NCBI GenBank assembly: GCA_039000515.1
Contig: JBCFYV010000012.1
Span: forward strand, 16,386,479-16,450,478
Length of the DNA stretch: 64,000 nucleotides
Direction of reading: 5' to 3'
Source of the DNA: Timema cristinae
Taxonomy: Eukaryota > Arthropoda > Insecta > Phasmatodea > Timematidae
Shown here in pieces: positions 36,226 through 48,400 of this stretch. The position numbers were made by a program, and so were the translations under genes. The notes beneath the pieces are model-generated. The model had not been told where the DNA came from. It searched no databases and saw only the letters and a list, made by a program, of their open reading frames with translations. The number at the start of each line of letters is the position of its first letter. Positions within the stretch are counted from its first letter, which is position 1.

Positions 36226-37235
36226 GTCTATTATAATATAATAGTGTTATATTATTTATCATTGTTGATTTTCCAATCCCGTGTCAAGCTTCTAGTAAAT
36301 TTCCTCTAAGAAACCCTCCCGATTCCTAAAATGTATTAAAAAAAATCAATTTAATAACCTTCGTTTTGAACGAACTCTGCTGTAGGATTTTGATAGAAAG
36401 AAACGCTCAGAAAATAACATTTTTTATGACCATCACCGATAACAATTCTCCATAGGCCTATTATTAGTTTTATTTTATAGATATTGATAATATCTATCAA
36501 AATATGTGACAGTTGCGTATAACAATACTTGACGTACGAATACATTAAATTAGGTCTAGTGACTTTTCTAAATATCAGATAAGGTTTTACCTATGAAAAT
36601 AGGACTGTACCAATAAAACAACTATCCAGAAGTTGAAAGTTTTCCAATCCATCCTTCTTCCATCCTTATCTTCCATTGTATATAAAAAATAAAAAATACA
36701 CGCAACATCAACAGACGCGATTCGCGGCAAGGTTGATATTTTCCAACCGGTGCGGCAGTTCAATATTGTGTTTCAGTGAGAATAATAACACTTTCATACG
36801 GTCCCAAAACACGTGCTACACTGTGAAACTTTGAGTTCATACAATATACAATTCGGAACTCACCCTCGTCTTCCCACCCTTAAACTAGCCCTATTATTCT
36901 CTTGTAACAAAGTTGCTCCGTTGATCCTTTCTCTTTCTCTCTCTCTCTCTTCTTTGGGAACGACTGTGCAGTTACGTAGTTACGACAGATAATCAAATAA
37001 TATCATACACATTAATGAACTCTCATTGTGTTTATGTCTGTGGGACGTCATCCCCAAACCCTTAACTGATTATGAACCTTCAATTCCGTATTGAAACAAG
37101 TGTCAGGATTAAGGATTTTTTCCAGGCAATAGTTACAGGATTTTTCTTTTACCAAACAAATAACCTCATTTTAATCTCCTTTTGGTTTATATGTATACAT
37201 ATTTGAAGTTAATTATTATAAGTATTATCTAAAAC
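36226..37235. other. AT-rich, no gene; short CT run
   Basis: A (CT)n stretch lies near 36930-36950. No gene or structured repeat was seen. Confidence 0.35.
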
Positions 37236-37425
37236 TACGGTTATGGGATGAGGTCAAGTAAAGTAAAACTTAGAAGAAAGTACCTGCATTTACGTGGAGA
37301 GAAAGTGAGAAACCATCCAGGTAAAAGCCACCCTCAGTAAGCCCGACTGTGTTTTGATCTTGACCTCTCCGTCACTGACAAACCAGACTAAATGAGCTTG
37401 ACATTTAGTCCGCGTGTTCACAGTG
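37236..37425 (-). mobile_element. SINE family B, diverged fragment
   Basis: It keeps 'CCTGCATTTACGTGGAGAGA', 'GAAACCATCC', 'CACCCTCAGTAAGCCCGACT' and a reversed head with 'CTCCGTCACTGACAAACCAG', in the order of the better copies. The tail module is missing. Confidence 0.55.
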
Positions 37426-38034
37426 CATTCTTCTTTACAAATATGCTACGCAGCGTATTTTCCCCTCTCTCCAACCCACTAACAAGATGCCATTGTCCCC
37501 TATCTCCCACATGCTTCAAGTATTACAGCCTACCATTTCTCTCCCCATATTTATAGTCAGGACTTTGGAGTCAAGCTAGCTTCTATTTGATAGAACTTAT
37601 TTCTTTATTCGTTGACTAACTTTGGACTCTTCATAAGAACTCAAAGTTAGAATAAAGTTGGGTAATATTGGTGGAGGAGCTGACGAGAAGTTTTGAAGTA
37701 AGAAATATTGACAAGAAGTTTTACCGTTCCTTGCCACAGCAGTTTTCTTATTTTATTTTATTTTGTAAACTTAAAATTAAACTTTATGACAAATGGCTAT
37801 TTCCAACCATAACCTATAAACTTATATAGAAATTAAATTTAGAATAAAGCTCTCAAGTTTGGTATCCAATACTAATTCATTTTTGTACTGAATTCATAAC
37901 AAATTAAACACTAGATATAATCTCTATGAGAACTGCACGGCTAATATTGGAAACAGCTTTGTCATTATCTTGTTTTTGTGTGGTCAATCGTCTTTAAATC
38001 TAAGAGAAGTTTAGCAACACTTATTCTAATATTG
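37426..38034. other. No gene seen, up to the gap
   Basis: AT-rich sequence adjoining the assembly gap. Confidence 0.35.
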
Positions 38035-38134
38035 NNNNNNNNNNNNNNNNNNNNNNNNNNNNNNNNNNNNNNNNNNNNNNNNNNNNNNNNNNNNNNNNNN
38101 NNNNNNNNNNNNNNNNNNNNNNNNNNNNNNNNNN
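38035..38134. other. Assembly gap (100 N)
   Basis: Exactly 100 N, a conventional placeholder length for a gap of unknown size. Distances across it should not be trusted. Confidence 0.98.
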
Positions 38135-38279
38135 GAAGTACTAAATAGCCCCGCTGATGTTACTAGCAACATGATGGCTAGTTGGAGCACGTGGTACACT
38201 CCTTAACGTTCAATTAACATTGAAGTTCTCTCCTGGACAACTCTTAAGTTAAATAAAAGTTAGGCTTTGTTTGTAAACA

Positions 38280-38512
38280 CCAAGTCTTGTTACCAGTTCG
38301 GGTTATAATTTATGTACTAATTACTCTATTGGTTTTTCTTAGGGATTAGGAAGATAGTATTTAGAGGATGTGGAGAGAGAGTGGAAAACAATTTTGGAAA
38401 AACCATCATCAGTGCACCCGACCGAGACTCGAACCTCGTCTCCCCGTCATCGTCGTTCTAAACTACTGCGAGAATAGCGTTTTAGACCATGCGGTCACCG
38501 AAGCGGGTTGAA
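38280..38512 (-). mobile_element. SINE family B, diverged near full-length copy
   Basis: Plus strand: 'TTACCAGTTCGGGTTATAAT' (decayed reversed tail), body, 'CACCCGACCGAGACTCGAAC' (reversed box B) and 'TTTTAGACCATGCGGTCACC' (reversed box A). Confidence 0.75.
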
Positions 38513-39069
38513 CGTTAAATAACTCCATCGTGATAGCTTCCATTTTAAAAAAACACAAGGAGAAACTCTACGTTAAGTAAACATTAAGTAAAATTTACCG
38601 GAACGTTAATTTGATTGTGATCCCAGTATTATATACATATAAAACTCACCAATTTTTAGATTTATTTATCTATAGGAATACAGTAAATGTATTTGAGTAG
38701 TATTGTTAAGAGAAAACTGCTTACATAATTACCTAAGCTCACCGTGATATTAATTTTACTTTAATAATGATAAGGGCAATTCAAAGCTTATACGATAGAT
38801 ATCAAACAGGTTAATCTATCATCTTTTTATAAATAGCTTAGTTACTTAATTATTTCAGAAAAATCTAATCATTCAGAATTAACGAATTTATTGTTATTGC
38901 TGAGTTTTACAACCACATTGACACCTGAAGGTCATTGTTGCAGCGGTTGGTTATATTATAGAATTAGAATGAATATATGTTAGAATATCGGATCGGTAGG
39001 CCCTATTGCATTATTGAAGTTACATACCTCTTTAATTATTATGTAACGTTCATATTTCTGTTGGCTGGT

Positions 39070-39325
39070 CCGACACCAGAACAAAGTTGGTAGCTTGTCT
39101 GTCTACTAAACAAAGGGTCCAGGATTCTATTCCCGGCCGAAAAATGTATGTAAGGTGAAGTGTGGGTTTACTATTTCGCCGTGAAAAATTAGTGGCCGGG
39201 GACTGGATGTTGTACTTGTCCTAGTCTTAAGTTAGTTTGTAATCCATATAAAGCTACGACAGGCCTAGCAATCCGGTAGTGGAAAATATGTGGCTTGAAT
39301 ACAGGCTAGAAACAGTAATGGATGG
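39070..39325 (+). mobile_element. SINE family C, full length
   Basis: The head has 'AGTTGGTAGCTTGTCTGTCT' and box-B-like 'GATTCTATTCCCGGCC'. The body has 'GGACTGGATGTTGTACTTGT' and 'CCTAGTCTTAAG'. The 3' end is 'GGCTAGAAACAGTAATGGAT'. The left breakpoint of the segmental duplication (39294) falls inside the 3' part of this SINE. Confidence 0.7.
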
Positions 39326-39793
39326 ACAATTCCTTTGGCTATGTAAGACTGGATATATATATATATATATATATATGCTTTTACATTTTTGGTACAGTAT
39401 TATACATATTTTAATTCTAGATGTCCAGTTATTCGTGTAGCAAGCTAAGTCTTTGTTTGGATCAAACATTTAATCAAATCTAATATAAATAATGCTAAGC
39501 TGTAGTGACTTACATTGGTGAGCATGTGGGATTAAATGTCAACCTTATTCTGATCTAGTTTGCCGATGATGGGCTAGCTGGGGCTAAAATCCCGGCTATA
39601 TGTAGGCTAAAAGTGGCTGATCATAAATGCATTTCCATTCTCTCGCCACGCAAATGAGCATACATTTCCCCTACATTTTACTTTCACCATACTTACTCTA
39701 ATCATTTATATATCTGTTATTTTAGCGCACATGACAGAGAGCATTAAACTAAAATACATATATTGGAACATATCAATTAAGCTATATAGGCCC

Positions 39794-39798
<5 letters not shown>

Positions 39799-39838
<40 letters not shown>
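39799..39838. repeat. (AAT)n microsatellite in copy A
   Basis: About 13 AAT units. The equivalent array in copy B (45153-45202) is longer, which is one of the differences between copies. Confidence 0.9.
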
Positions 39839-39840
<2 letters not shown>

Positions 39841-41417
39841 TGTATAGCCTATCTGTTAAGGTTGATACAATCATAATAATTACAACATCACTTTTCATTA
39901 TTTGTTTACTTTTAAATTTGTATAAATTGTGCTAAATCAACAAAGTATAAGCTTTAGTATCCAATTTTCAGAATATGATATCTAAATGGAGAGTTACTCA
40001 CTAGCAAGCATAAATAATAACTTCGGCTATTTGATTCTTTATTATTATTGTTTGTTCTATTTTACGACGGATCCATTCCTTTTGTCAGTGAAATTAGATT
40101 GCCAATGCGCCCTGTCCTCTGCCTTCTCCTTTATCTCCCAGAATGTTCTTTTTTCCTTCTTCAATTCATTCAATATTTGATTCCTCCTTCTTCCTAAGCT
40201 CTTCTTTCCCTAAGCCTTTCTTCTTTTTGACATTGTGCAGAGGACAGTACTCCTAAGTATGTGCCTGATCCAGTTTGCTTTGTACACAAAAATCACATCC
40301 AAAATAGCTCTGTTCTCCCCCACTCTTCTCAGGACTTCTTTATAAAATAAACTACAATCTACAAGGCCCAAAATACATAATTAATACCAACCATGTATTA
40401 TAAAAAGTGAGGAAGAAGGGGTATTGGCTGATATGACCAAATTAAAGCTAAACATACCCAAAATAAAAGATTTTAAACATATATTTTTATTTTTGGATAG
40501 CAAATTTTCTTTAAAATATAGATTATCGTTTTAAAAATATTTTGCGAGGTCTTGCACAATATAGTAATAATATTAATATTTTTGAACATACATTCTCCAA
40601 AATGGCTTACATACATATTGTTTTTTGGTAAATACATCCTAAGTATGAAAAATGAATAGAATTAAAACTAATTAAGAACACCGATAGTTAAAGTTTTGTA
40701 TTCCCACAGTTTATATATATTTTTCAATATTTCATTATATTAATTATTGTAACATATAATTTCTTTAGCAGCTTAAATATTTTTCGGTAGGAATGAAGAA
40801 GGTCGTTTTGAGTAAATTAGTAAAGTAGAGTGGTGAGGGACTGGACAATCTTCACTAATAAATAACATGGGGCAATACTCTCTAACAAGAACTGTGCAGG
40901 ATATTCTAAATATTGTCTTTCTATTAAAAAGTATTTTTACGGTCTAGCTATCTGATAATTTATTTTCAAAGTACTCAACATAGTATAGGTAAAGCAATAT
41001 ATGTGTAGGACTATATCCAAACTATATATATATATATCTGGCTATTTCTATTTTTGCATCACGCCCTACTACCAGTCAGGGCTATCTGGAGTTAATTACG
41101 ACTCAGAAATGAAATCACTTAAGTTGCCCCCCCCCACTCCCCCCCACCCCCCGAAAATTAAAATTTAAATGCACCAATGTATTGCCTTTTTTCCACTGTT
41201 TTGCACCCTAGCTCCAGAGATGCTCCGATTGTTTATGTTTATGGGGGGTCAAATTAGGAGTAACCCCCCCTCCCCACACACAAACACTATCAAAATGTTG
41301 GAAATTTTTATGCCGTCTTTAAAGTTTTGATTTGAATCGTTTTGCACCCAACAATGGCATTTTGCACCTTCGTAATTTTTCAAGCAAAACCCAAGTGATC
41401 TTCAGAAATGTATACTT

Positions 41418-42144
41418 AAAGCCACGTTTATATTGTAACACAACATGTTGGCTAACACGATCCCAACAAGTTGTGTTACAATATAAAACATTTCTAGCTT
41501 GTTGGGGATATTGACCGACATGTTGGTGTTGGGAGAGCGGGTCAGAGCCAACAAGTTGTGTTAGGTTGTGTTGGATCATTTGTTGGATATAATAAACGAC
41601 AAATCCAACATGTTGGCCGAGTTGGGAGATTCTGCGCATGCTCTATTGAGTTGAATGGGTCTTTAACCTTGGTGAAGCACGTGTTTTGTTCTCAGATTAG
41701 TTTCAACTTTTAAAATCGGGGCTTGCGTAACTTTGTGATCATGGAACAGAACAAGGCTATCACAGTTAAACTAATTAATTGATTTATATCAAAATTATTG
41801 TTCTTTGTGATGTTACATGTGTACAAAGTTATCAACTCCACTTTGCAAATGTAGGTCAATCATTATTCCCATGTACACACCTTCAGTTCAACGTTTAGCA
41901 ACAAAAATCCCCCTTCGAACCTCCTATCATTTCTTACGTTTTTTTTCTGCAACAGTACACTTCCTGTCAACACAATAAATGAAGAAACGGCAAGTAATAC
42001 GATGTTATCCATGGATAGAAATGTGTAAAATGATTTAAAAAGGCGGAGGACCCAAGATGTTGTTCCAACAAGTTGGCGACAATAAACGCAGCTTACTTTT
42101 CCTCATGTGTTGTCTCCAACTTGTTACATAGTAAACGAGGCTTC
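41418..42144. mobile_element. DNA transposon candidate with AAGCC ends, copy A
   Basis: The left end 'AAAGCCACGTTTATATTGTA' and the reverse complement of the right end 'GAAGCCTCGTTTACTATGTA' match, so about 727 bp lie between inverted termini. The interior repeats CAACATGTTGG / CAACAAGTTG motifs several times, including an imperfect palindrome at 41427-41486. No coding sequence or clear TSD was found. The same element lies in copy B. Confidence 0.55.
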
Positions 42145-42470
42145 AGAGAAGATTTACCCACATTTGTCTGGTGGTAGAGTGAGAAACTGTTCGGAGAAAA
42201 CACACCATAAATAAACCCATTCAGAATTCAAAATTATCACTAACAAACCCTACAAGACAAGGCTGACGCTTTGATTTCATAGCCATCAGTACGTGCGTAG
42301 TATTTATTTGATATTCGAATAAAATGATAGCCCTAACGAGTATTTACCAATAAAGTAAATTGTACATATATCGTTTAATGCTGGCGTAGAATTTTTACTA
42401 AAAATATAATTTTATCAAAATATATTTGAAGTATTGTATTGGTTTTCATCCCGTTGAGAAAATGAATCTA

Positions 42471-44390
42471 ACCAAGAGATAGACCACATTATAGTTACCT
42501 TTATTTACCGTAAATGGAACTTGGTGCTTAAGATTGTCCTTAATCTACAGTGTGCAGAAAGATCATTTTTAAGGAAAACCAATGAGTGGTGCTGGTGGTT
42601 AGGTTTTTTTTCTCGTAATGGCGTAATCTATATGTCCACCGCGCTAACATGTAGCACCACATTTAAACCGTCCTAGGTCCCCAACAGCATCGTAGAGTAT
42701 AGTTTTTTTAATTGTTCGTAACGAAATTAAAATTATCTCGTTTTAACTGTGTATTTTGCGTCAGTGTATCGGATTTCTAGATATTAGACTGAAACAGAAA
42801 TTGAATGATTTTTTTCTCCACTAGTGAATATTTAAAGCCAAATAGCTCCAAGACCATTAAGCTAATGGAAAAATATTCCGAAATAAAAAAGTTTGCCAAG
42901 ACTGTGGAGATTTGAAAAATTCCATGAAACATAGGATTGAAACTATGAAAATAATAAGTGATTTTCTGTTTTAGGGTCATAGATACAAGTGCTGGTGATG
43001 TGCCAGGCAACTGTGTTGAAATGTATGCTAATTTCTATTGCATTCATCTTAGGAGTTTTTAAATTCATTTTTACACAAGTTTTATTTGATTGGGTCTGTT
43101 AAATGAGAATTGAGAAGAATCAGTAGGAAATGTCAGATGGGAGAAAGGAGTGTATAATATTCACAGTTTACAGAGGTTTTATTCGGTAAAAATTGTACCA
43201 ATAAAGGACAGTTCATGGCAAAGAATAAAAGAAGCAGCTACAAGATTATGGACTCAAAATGAGTTAAAGTTTAAAATACAGTTAAAGTCTACAGAAAGTG
43301 AATCTAATGTTTTTACCCTACAGTAAACCTAAATATGCTCTCTGGATGACTGTTTATATTTTTAATTGACTTAATAATTGATATTGATATTGATTGATAT
43401 TGATAATTGATTCAGTGTGACCTGGGGCAAAAAAAAAACCTTTCTCAAAGTGGCCTGTCCTTAAAACTATCTGAAACACTCTTTTCTCAAGTTCTATTTG
43501 ATATTACCCTTGAACAAACAGTGAACGCAGACGCAGCATCAAGATTTACCGGTATTACGTCGTTTGCCAAATCAGATTCAGCATGGAATAGGTGGATGAA
43601 AACTAGATCACTTAGGAGCAAAATAGTAACACGTTTATTGTAAGCTAGTGGTATACCCAGAAAACCAGAATCTAAACATGAGAATTGAATAAGAAAAGAT
43701 AACAAAGATGTTGAGGGGGTAATGTCTTAGATCAATAGCTTCTCATATCCTTTTGAAGAAATTGAGAGATACTACTTTTATAAAATAATGTTTACAGGAC
43801 AAGTTGTGGATGGAAAAATTTAGTGGGGATCTCCTCAATGTATACTTCAAAGGCATAGAAGCGTTTGAAAAATTTAAGACATTGTAACATGTGAGTGCCC
43901 CCAAAAATATAGAAATGCCAATGCCAAGAAAAATTGTTAATAATTGTGCTTCTCTGTGTTTGTCTAAAACCATTCATCGATAAGACAAAAAACCTTACCT
44001 CATAAAATGCATATGTTTGCAAGACTTCTCAAATTTGCCTCAGAACAAAAGTGTGACATGAATACTAATTTGACCTATCCTCTTACCCCACTGCCCCTGG
44101 CTCTTGTGCAAATAGATTTCTAGATGAATAAAGCATGCAAATCATAACTTATGCATAATTTTGGAGAGTATCAAAAATAAGCTATATCTTGGCCTGCTAC
44201 TGTGGACACCATTCTCTTTGATGCCATCTTAATACTGTACACAATTCAATTTCCCGAGAATTATGGAGCTCTTACGGTCTTGCCTACAAGATTCTGGATT
44301 TAATCTGTGGAAGAGGAGCTGAAATTATTCACTTGGTATTTGACATTCTTAGAACTCCAACAATTAAGGATACTGAACATGAAATTCGTA
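42471..44390 (+). mobile_element. Transposon T2, truncated copy in duplication copy A
   Basis: It begins with the same left terminal repeat as 48401-48606 ('ACCAAGAGATAGACCACATT') and runs through the first half of the internal gene. It stops at 44390 where the duplicated block ends, so it has no right terminal repeat. Confidence 0.7.
43130..44390 (+). pseudogene. T2 gene remnant, 5' half (copy A)
   Basis: The best stretch (43407-43643) encodes 'FDITLEQTVNADAASRFTG' and 'SAWNRWMKTRSLRSKIV', a block I recognise from a multi-copy invertebrate family usually left uncharacterized (usual form IEQT.N.DAK...G). Further on, frames shift but 'MFARLLKFASEQKCDMNT' and 'YPLTPLPLALVQ' are legible near 44010-44110. 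The piece ends abruptly with the duplication. It has many stops; no protein is made from it as it stands. Confidence 0.65.
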
Positions 44391-44654
44391 CGTCCGTGAA
44401 GTTGGCCCCCCCACTTTTAAAAATTCAATTTTTTATTATTGCAATCGTTTGTTCTTCGTTTGTTCCGGATTGTTCCGCAAAAATTTTCGTTTGTTCCGTT
44501 TTGATAGGCCCACAAATGATATGTTTACATTGGGGGGGCCAACTTCACGGTAGCCCCCCCACTTGTAAAAATTCAAGTTTTTATGATCGCAATCGTTTGT
44601 TCTTCGTTTGTTCCGGATTGTTCCGCAAAAAGTTTCGTTTGTTCCGCATTCGTT
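44391..44654. repeat. Spacer between duplicated blocks: C-rich direct and inverted repeats
   Basis: Two direct copies (about 44405-44495 and 44553-44650) share 'CCCCCCACTT.TAAAAATTCA', 'GCAATCGTTTGTTCTTCG' and 'TTCCGGATTGTTCCGCAAAA'. In addition 'CCGTGAAGTTGGCCCCCCCA' at 44394-44413 is the inverse of 44531-44550, so 44394-44550 looks like a small element with 20 bp inverted ends. No gene. Confidence 0.7.
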
Positions 44655-45150
44655 CTTGAATACAGGCTAGAAACAGTAATGGATGGACAATTCCTTTGGC
44701 TATGTAAGACTGGATATATATATATATATATATGCTTTTACATTTTTGGTACAGTATTATACATATTTTAATTCTAGATGTCCAGTTATTCGTGTAGCAA
44801 GCTAAGTCTTTGTTTGGATCAAACATTTAATCAAATCTAATATAAATAATGCTAAGCTGTAGTGACTTACATTGGTGAGCATGTGGGATTAAATGTCAAC
44901 CTTATTCTGATCTAGTTTGCCGATGATGGGCTAGCTGGGGCTAAAATCCCGGCTATATGTAGGCTAAAAGTGGCTGATCATAAATGCATTTCCATTCTCT
45001 CGCCACGCAAATGAGCATACATTTCCCCTACATTTTACTTTCACCATACTTACTCTAATCATTTATATATCTGTTATTTTAGCGCACATGACAGAGAGCA
45101 TTAAACTAAAATACATATATTGGAACATATCAATTAAGCTATATAGGCCC

Positions 45151-45203
<53 letters not shown>

Positions 45204-46425
45204 TGTATAGCCTATCTGTTAAGGTTGATACAATCATAATAATTACAACATCACTTTTCATTATTTGTTTACTTTTAAATTTGTATAAATTGTGCTAAAT
45301 CAACAAAGTATAAGCTTTAGTATCCAATTTTCAGAATATGATATCTAAATGGAGAGTTACTCACTAGCAAGCATAAATAATAACTTCGGCTATTTGATTC
45401 TTTATTATTATTGTTTGTTCTATTTTACGACGGATCCATTCCTTTTGTCAGTGAAATTAGATTGCCAATGCGCCCTGTCCTCTGCCTTCTCCTTTATCTC
45501 CCAGAATGTTCTTTTTTCCTTCTTCAATTCATTCAATATTTGATTCCTCCTTCTTCCTAAGCTCTTCTTTCCCTAAGCCTTTCTTCTTTTTGACATTGTG
45601 CAGAGGACAGTACTCCTAAGTATGTGCCTGATCCAGTTTGCTTTGTACACAAAAATCACATCCAAAATAGCTTTGTTCTCCCCCACTCTTCTCAGGACTT
45701 CTTTATAAAATAAACTACAATCTACAAGGCCCAAAATACATAATTAATACCAACCATGTATTATAAAAAGTGAGGAAGAAGGGGTATTGGCTGATATGAC
45801 CAAATTAAAGCTAAACATACCCAAAATAAAAGATTTTAAACATATATTTTTATTTTTGGATAGCAAATTTTCTTTAAAATATAGATTATCGTTTTAAAAA
45901 TATTTTGCGAGGTCTTGCACAATATAGTAATAATATTAATATTTTTGAACATACAATATTTATTTAAGTTTTACTATCTAGGTCTTGAAACTTTAATACA
46001 TTCTCCAAAATGGCTTACATATATATTATTTTTTGGTAAATACATCCTAAGTATGAAAAATGAATAGAATTAAAACTAATTAAGAACACCGATAGTTAAA
46101 GTTTTGTATTCCCACAGTTTATATATATTTTTCAATATTTCATTATATTAATTATTGTAACATATAATTTCTTTAGCAGCTTAAATATTTTTCGGTAGGA
46201 ATGAAGAAGGTCGTTTTGAGTAAATTAGTAAAGTAGAGTGGTGAGGGACTGGACAATCTTCACTAATAAATAACATGGGGCAATACTCTCTAACAAGAAC
46301 TGTGCAGGATATTCTAAATATTGTCTTTCTATTAAAAAGTATTTTTACGGTCTAGCTATCTGATAATTTATTTTCAAAGTACTCAACATAGTATAGGTAA
46401 AGCAATATATGTGTAGGACTATATC

Positions 46426-46463
<38 letters not shown>

Positions 46464-46470
46464 TATATAT

Positions 46471-47451
46471 ATGTCGGTCAATATCCCCAACAAGCTAGAA
46501 ATGTTTTATATTGTAACACAACTTGTTGGGATCGTGTTAGCCAACATGTTGTGTTACCATATAAACGTGGCTTTAAGTATACATTTCTGAAGATCACTTG
46601 GGTTTTGCTTGAAAAATTACGAAGGTGCAAAATGCCATTGTTGGGTGCAAAACGATGCAAATCAAAACTTTAAAGACGGCATAAAAATTTCCAACATTTT
46701 GATAGTGTGTGTGTGTGGGGAGGGGGGGTTACTCCTAATTTGAGCCCCCATAAACATAAACAATCGGAGCGTCTCTGGAGCTAGGGTGCAAAACAGTGGA
46801 AAAAAAGGCAATACATTGGTGTATTTAAATTTTAATTTTCAGGTGTTGGGGGGGGGGGGGGGAGGCAACTTAAGTGATCTCATTTCTGAGTCGTAATTAA
46901 CTCCAGATAGCCCTGACTGGTAGTAGGGCGTGATGCAAAAATAGAAATAGCCAGATATATATATATATATCTGGCTATTTCTATTTTTGCATCACGCCCT
47001 ACTACCAGTCAGGGCTATCTGGAGTTAATTACGACTCAGAAATGAGATCACTTAAGTTGCCTCCCCCCCCCCCCCAACACCTGAAAATTAAAATTTAAAT
47101 ACACCAATGTATTGCCTTTTTTTCCACTGTTTTGCACCCTAGCTCCAGAGACGCTCCGATTGTTTATGTTTATGGGGGCTCAAATTAGGAGTAACCCCCC
47201 TCCCCACACACACACACTATCAAAATGTTGGAAATTTTTATGCCGTCTTTAAAGTTTTGATTTGCATCGTTTTGCACCCAACAATGGCATTTTGCACCTT
47301 CGTAATTTTTTAAGCAAAACCCAAGTGATCTTCAGAAATGTATACTTAAAGCCACGTTTATATTGTAACACAACATGTTGGCTAACACGATCCCAACAAG
47401 TTGTGTTACAATATAACACATTTCTAGCTTGTTGGGGATATTGACCGACAT
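46471..47451. repeat. Fold-back palindrome, arms ~490 bp
   Basis: 46471-46961 is the inverse of 46962-47451, meeting at a TA-repeat flanked by 'CCAGATATAT' / 'ATATATCTGG'. Only the right arm exists in copy A. At four or more sites (for example the sequences corresponding to GGGGGCTCAAAT, AGAGACGCTCCG, ATTTGCATCG and CACACACACACT) the left arm agrees with the right arm of copy B against copy A. The left arm also has its own changes. It is therefore an inverted duplication within copy B, or an assembly fold-back. Confidence 0.85.
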
Positions 47452-48076
47452 GTTGGTGTTGGGAGAGCGGGTCAGAGCCAACAAGTTGTGTTAGGTTGTG
47501 TTGGATCATTTGTTGGATATAATAAACGACAAATCCAACATGTTGGCCGAGTTGGGAGATTCTGCGCATGCTCTATTGAGTTGAATGGGTCTTTAACCTT
47601 GGTGAAGCACGTGTTTTGTTCTCAGATTAGTTTCAACTTTTAAAATCGGGGCTTGCGTAACTTTGTGATCATGGAACAGAACAAGGCTATCACAGTTAAA
47701 CTAATTAATTGATTTATATCAAAATTATTGTTCTTTGTGATGTTACATGTGTACAAAGTTATCAACTCCACTTTGCAAATGTAGGTCAATCATTATTCCC
47801 ATGTACACACCTTCAGTTCAACGTTTAGCAACAAAAATCCCCCTTCGAACCTCCTATCATTTCTTACGTTTTTTTTCTGCAACAGTACACTTCCTGTCAA
47901 CACAATAAATGAAGAAACGGCAAGTAATACGATGTTATCCATGGATAGAAATGTGTAGTGAGATTTAAAAAAGGGCGGAGGACCCAAGATGTTGTTCCAA
48001 CAAGTTGGCGACAATAAATGCAGATTACTTTTCCTCATGTGTTGTCTCCAACTTGTTACATAGTAAACGAGGCTTC
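47348..48076. mobile_element. DNA transposon candidate with AAGCC ends, copy B
   Basis: It is the copy B counterpart of 41418-42144, with the same inverted ends. Its first ~100 bp are also present inverted in the left palindrome arm. Confidence 0.55.
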
Positions 48077-48400
48077 AGAGAAGATTTACCCACATTTGTC
48101 TGGTGGTAGAGTGAGAAACTGTTCGGAGAAAACACACCATAAATAAACCCATTCAGAATTCAAAATTATCACTAGCAAACCCTACAAGACAAGGCTGACG
48201 CTTTGATTTCATAGCCATCAGTACGTGCGTAGTATTTATTTGATATTCGAATAAAATGATAGCCCTAACGAGTATTTACCAATAAAGTAAATTGTACATA
48301 TATCGTTTAATGCTGGCGTAGAATTTTTACTAAAAATAATTTTATCAAAATATATTTGAAGTATTGTATTGGTTTTCATCCCGTTGAGAAAATGAATCTA

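Larger units (their letters stand above)
39294..44390 (+). repeat. Segmental duplication, copy A (5.1 kb)
   Basis: From 'CTTGAATACAGGCTAG' to 'GAACATGAAATTCGTA' the sequence repeats at 44655-50320 in the same orientation with only scattered substitutions. Copy A lacks about 44 bp present in copy B near 45955-46000 (bounded by ATACA microhomology) and lacks the inverted arm of copy B. It ends inside transposon T2, so its T2 copy is truncated. Confidence 0.95.

Noticed and set aside
39254..39469. Minus-strand frame repeated at 44581-44826
   Set aside because: The repetition comes from the segmental duplication; the peptide includes translated TA repeat and SINE sequence.
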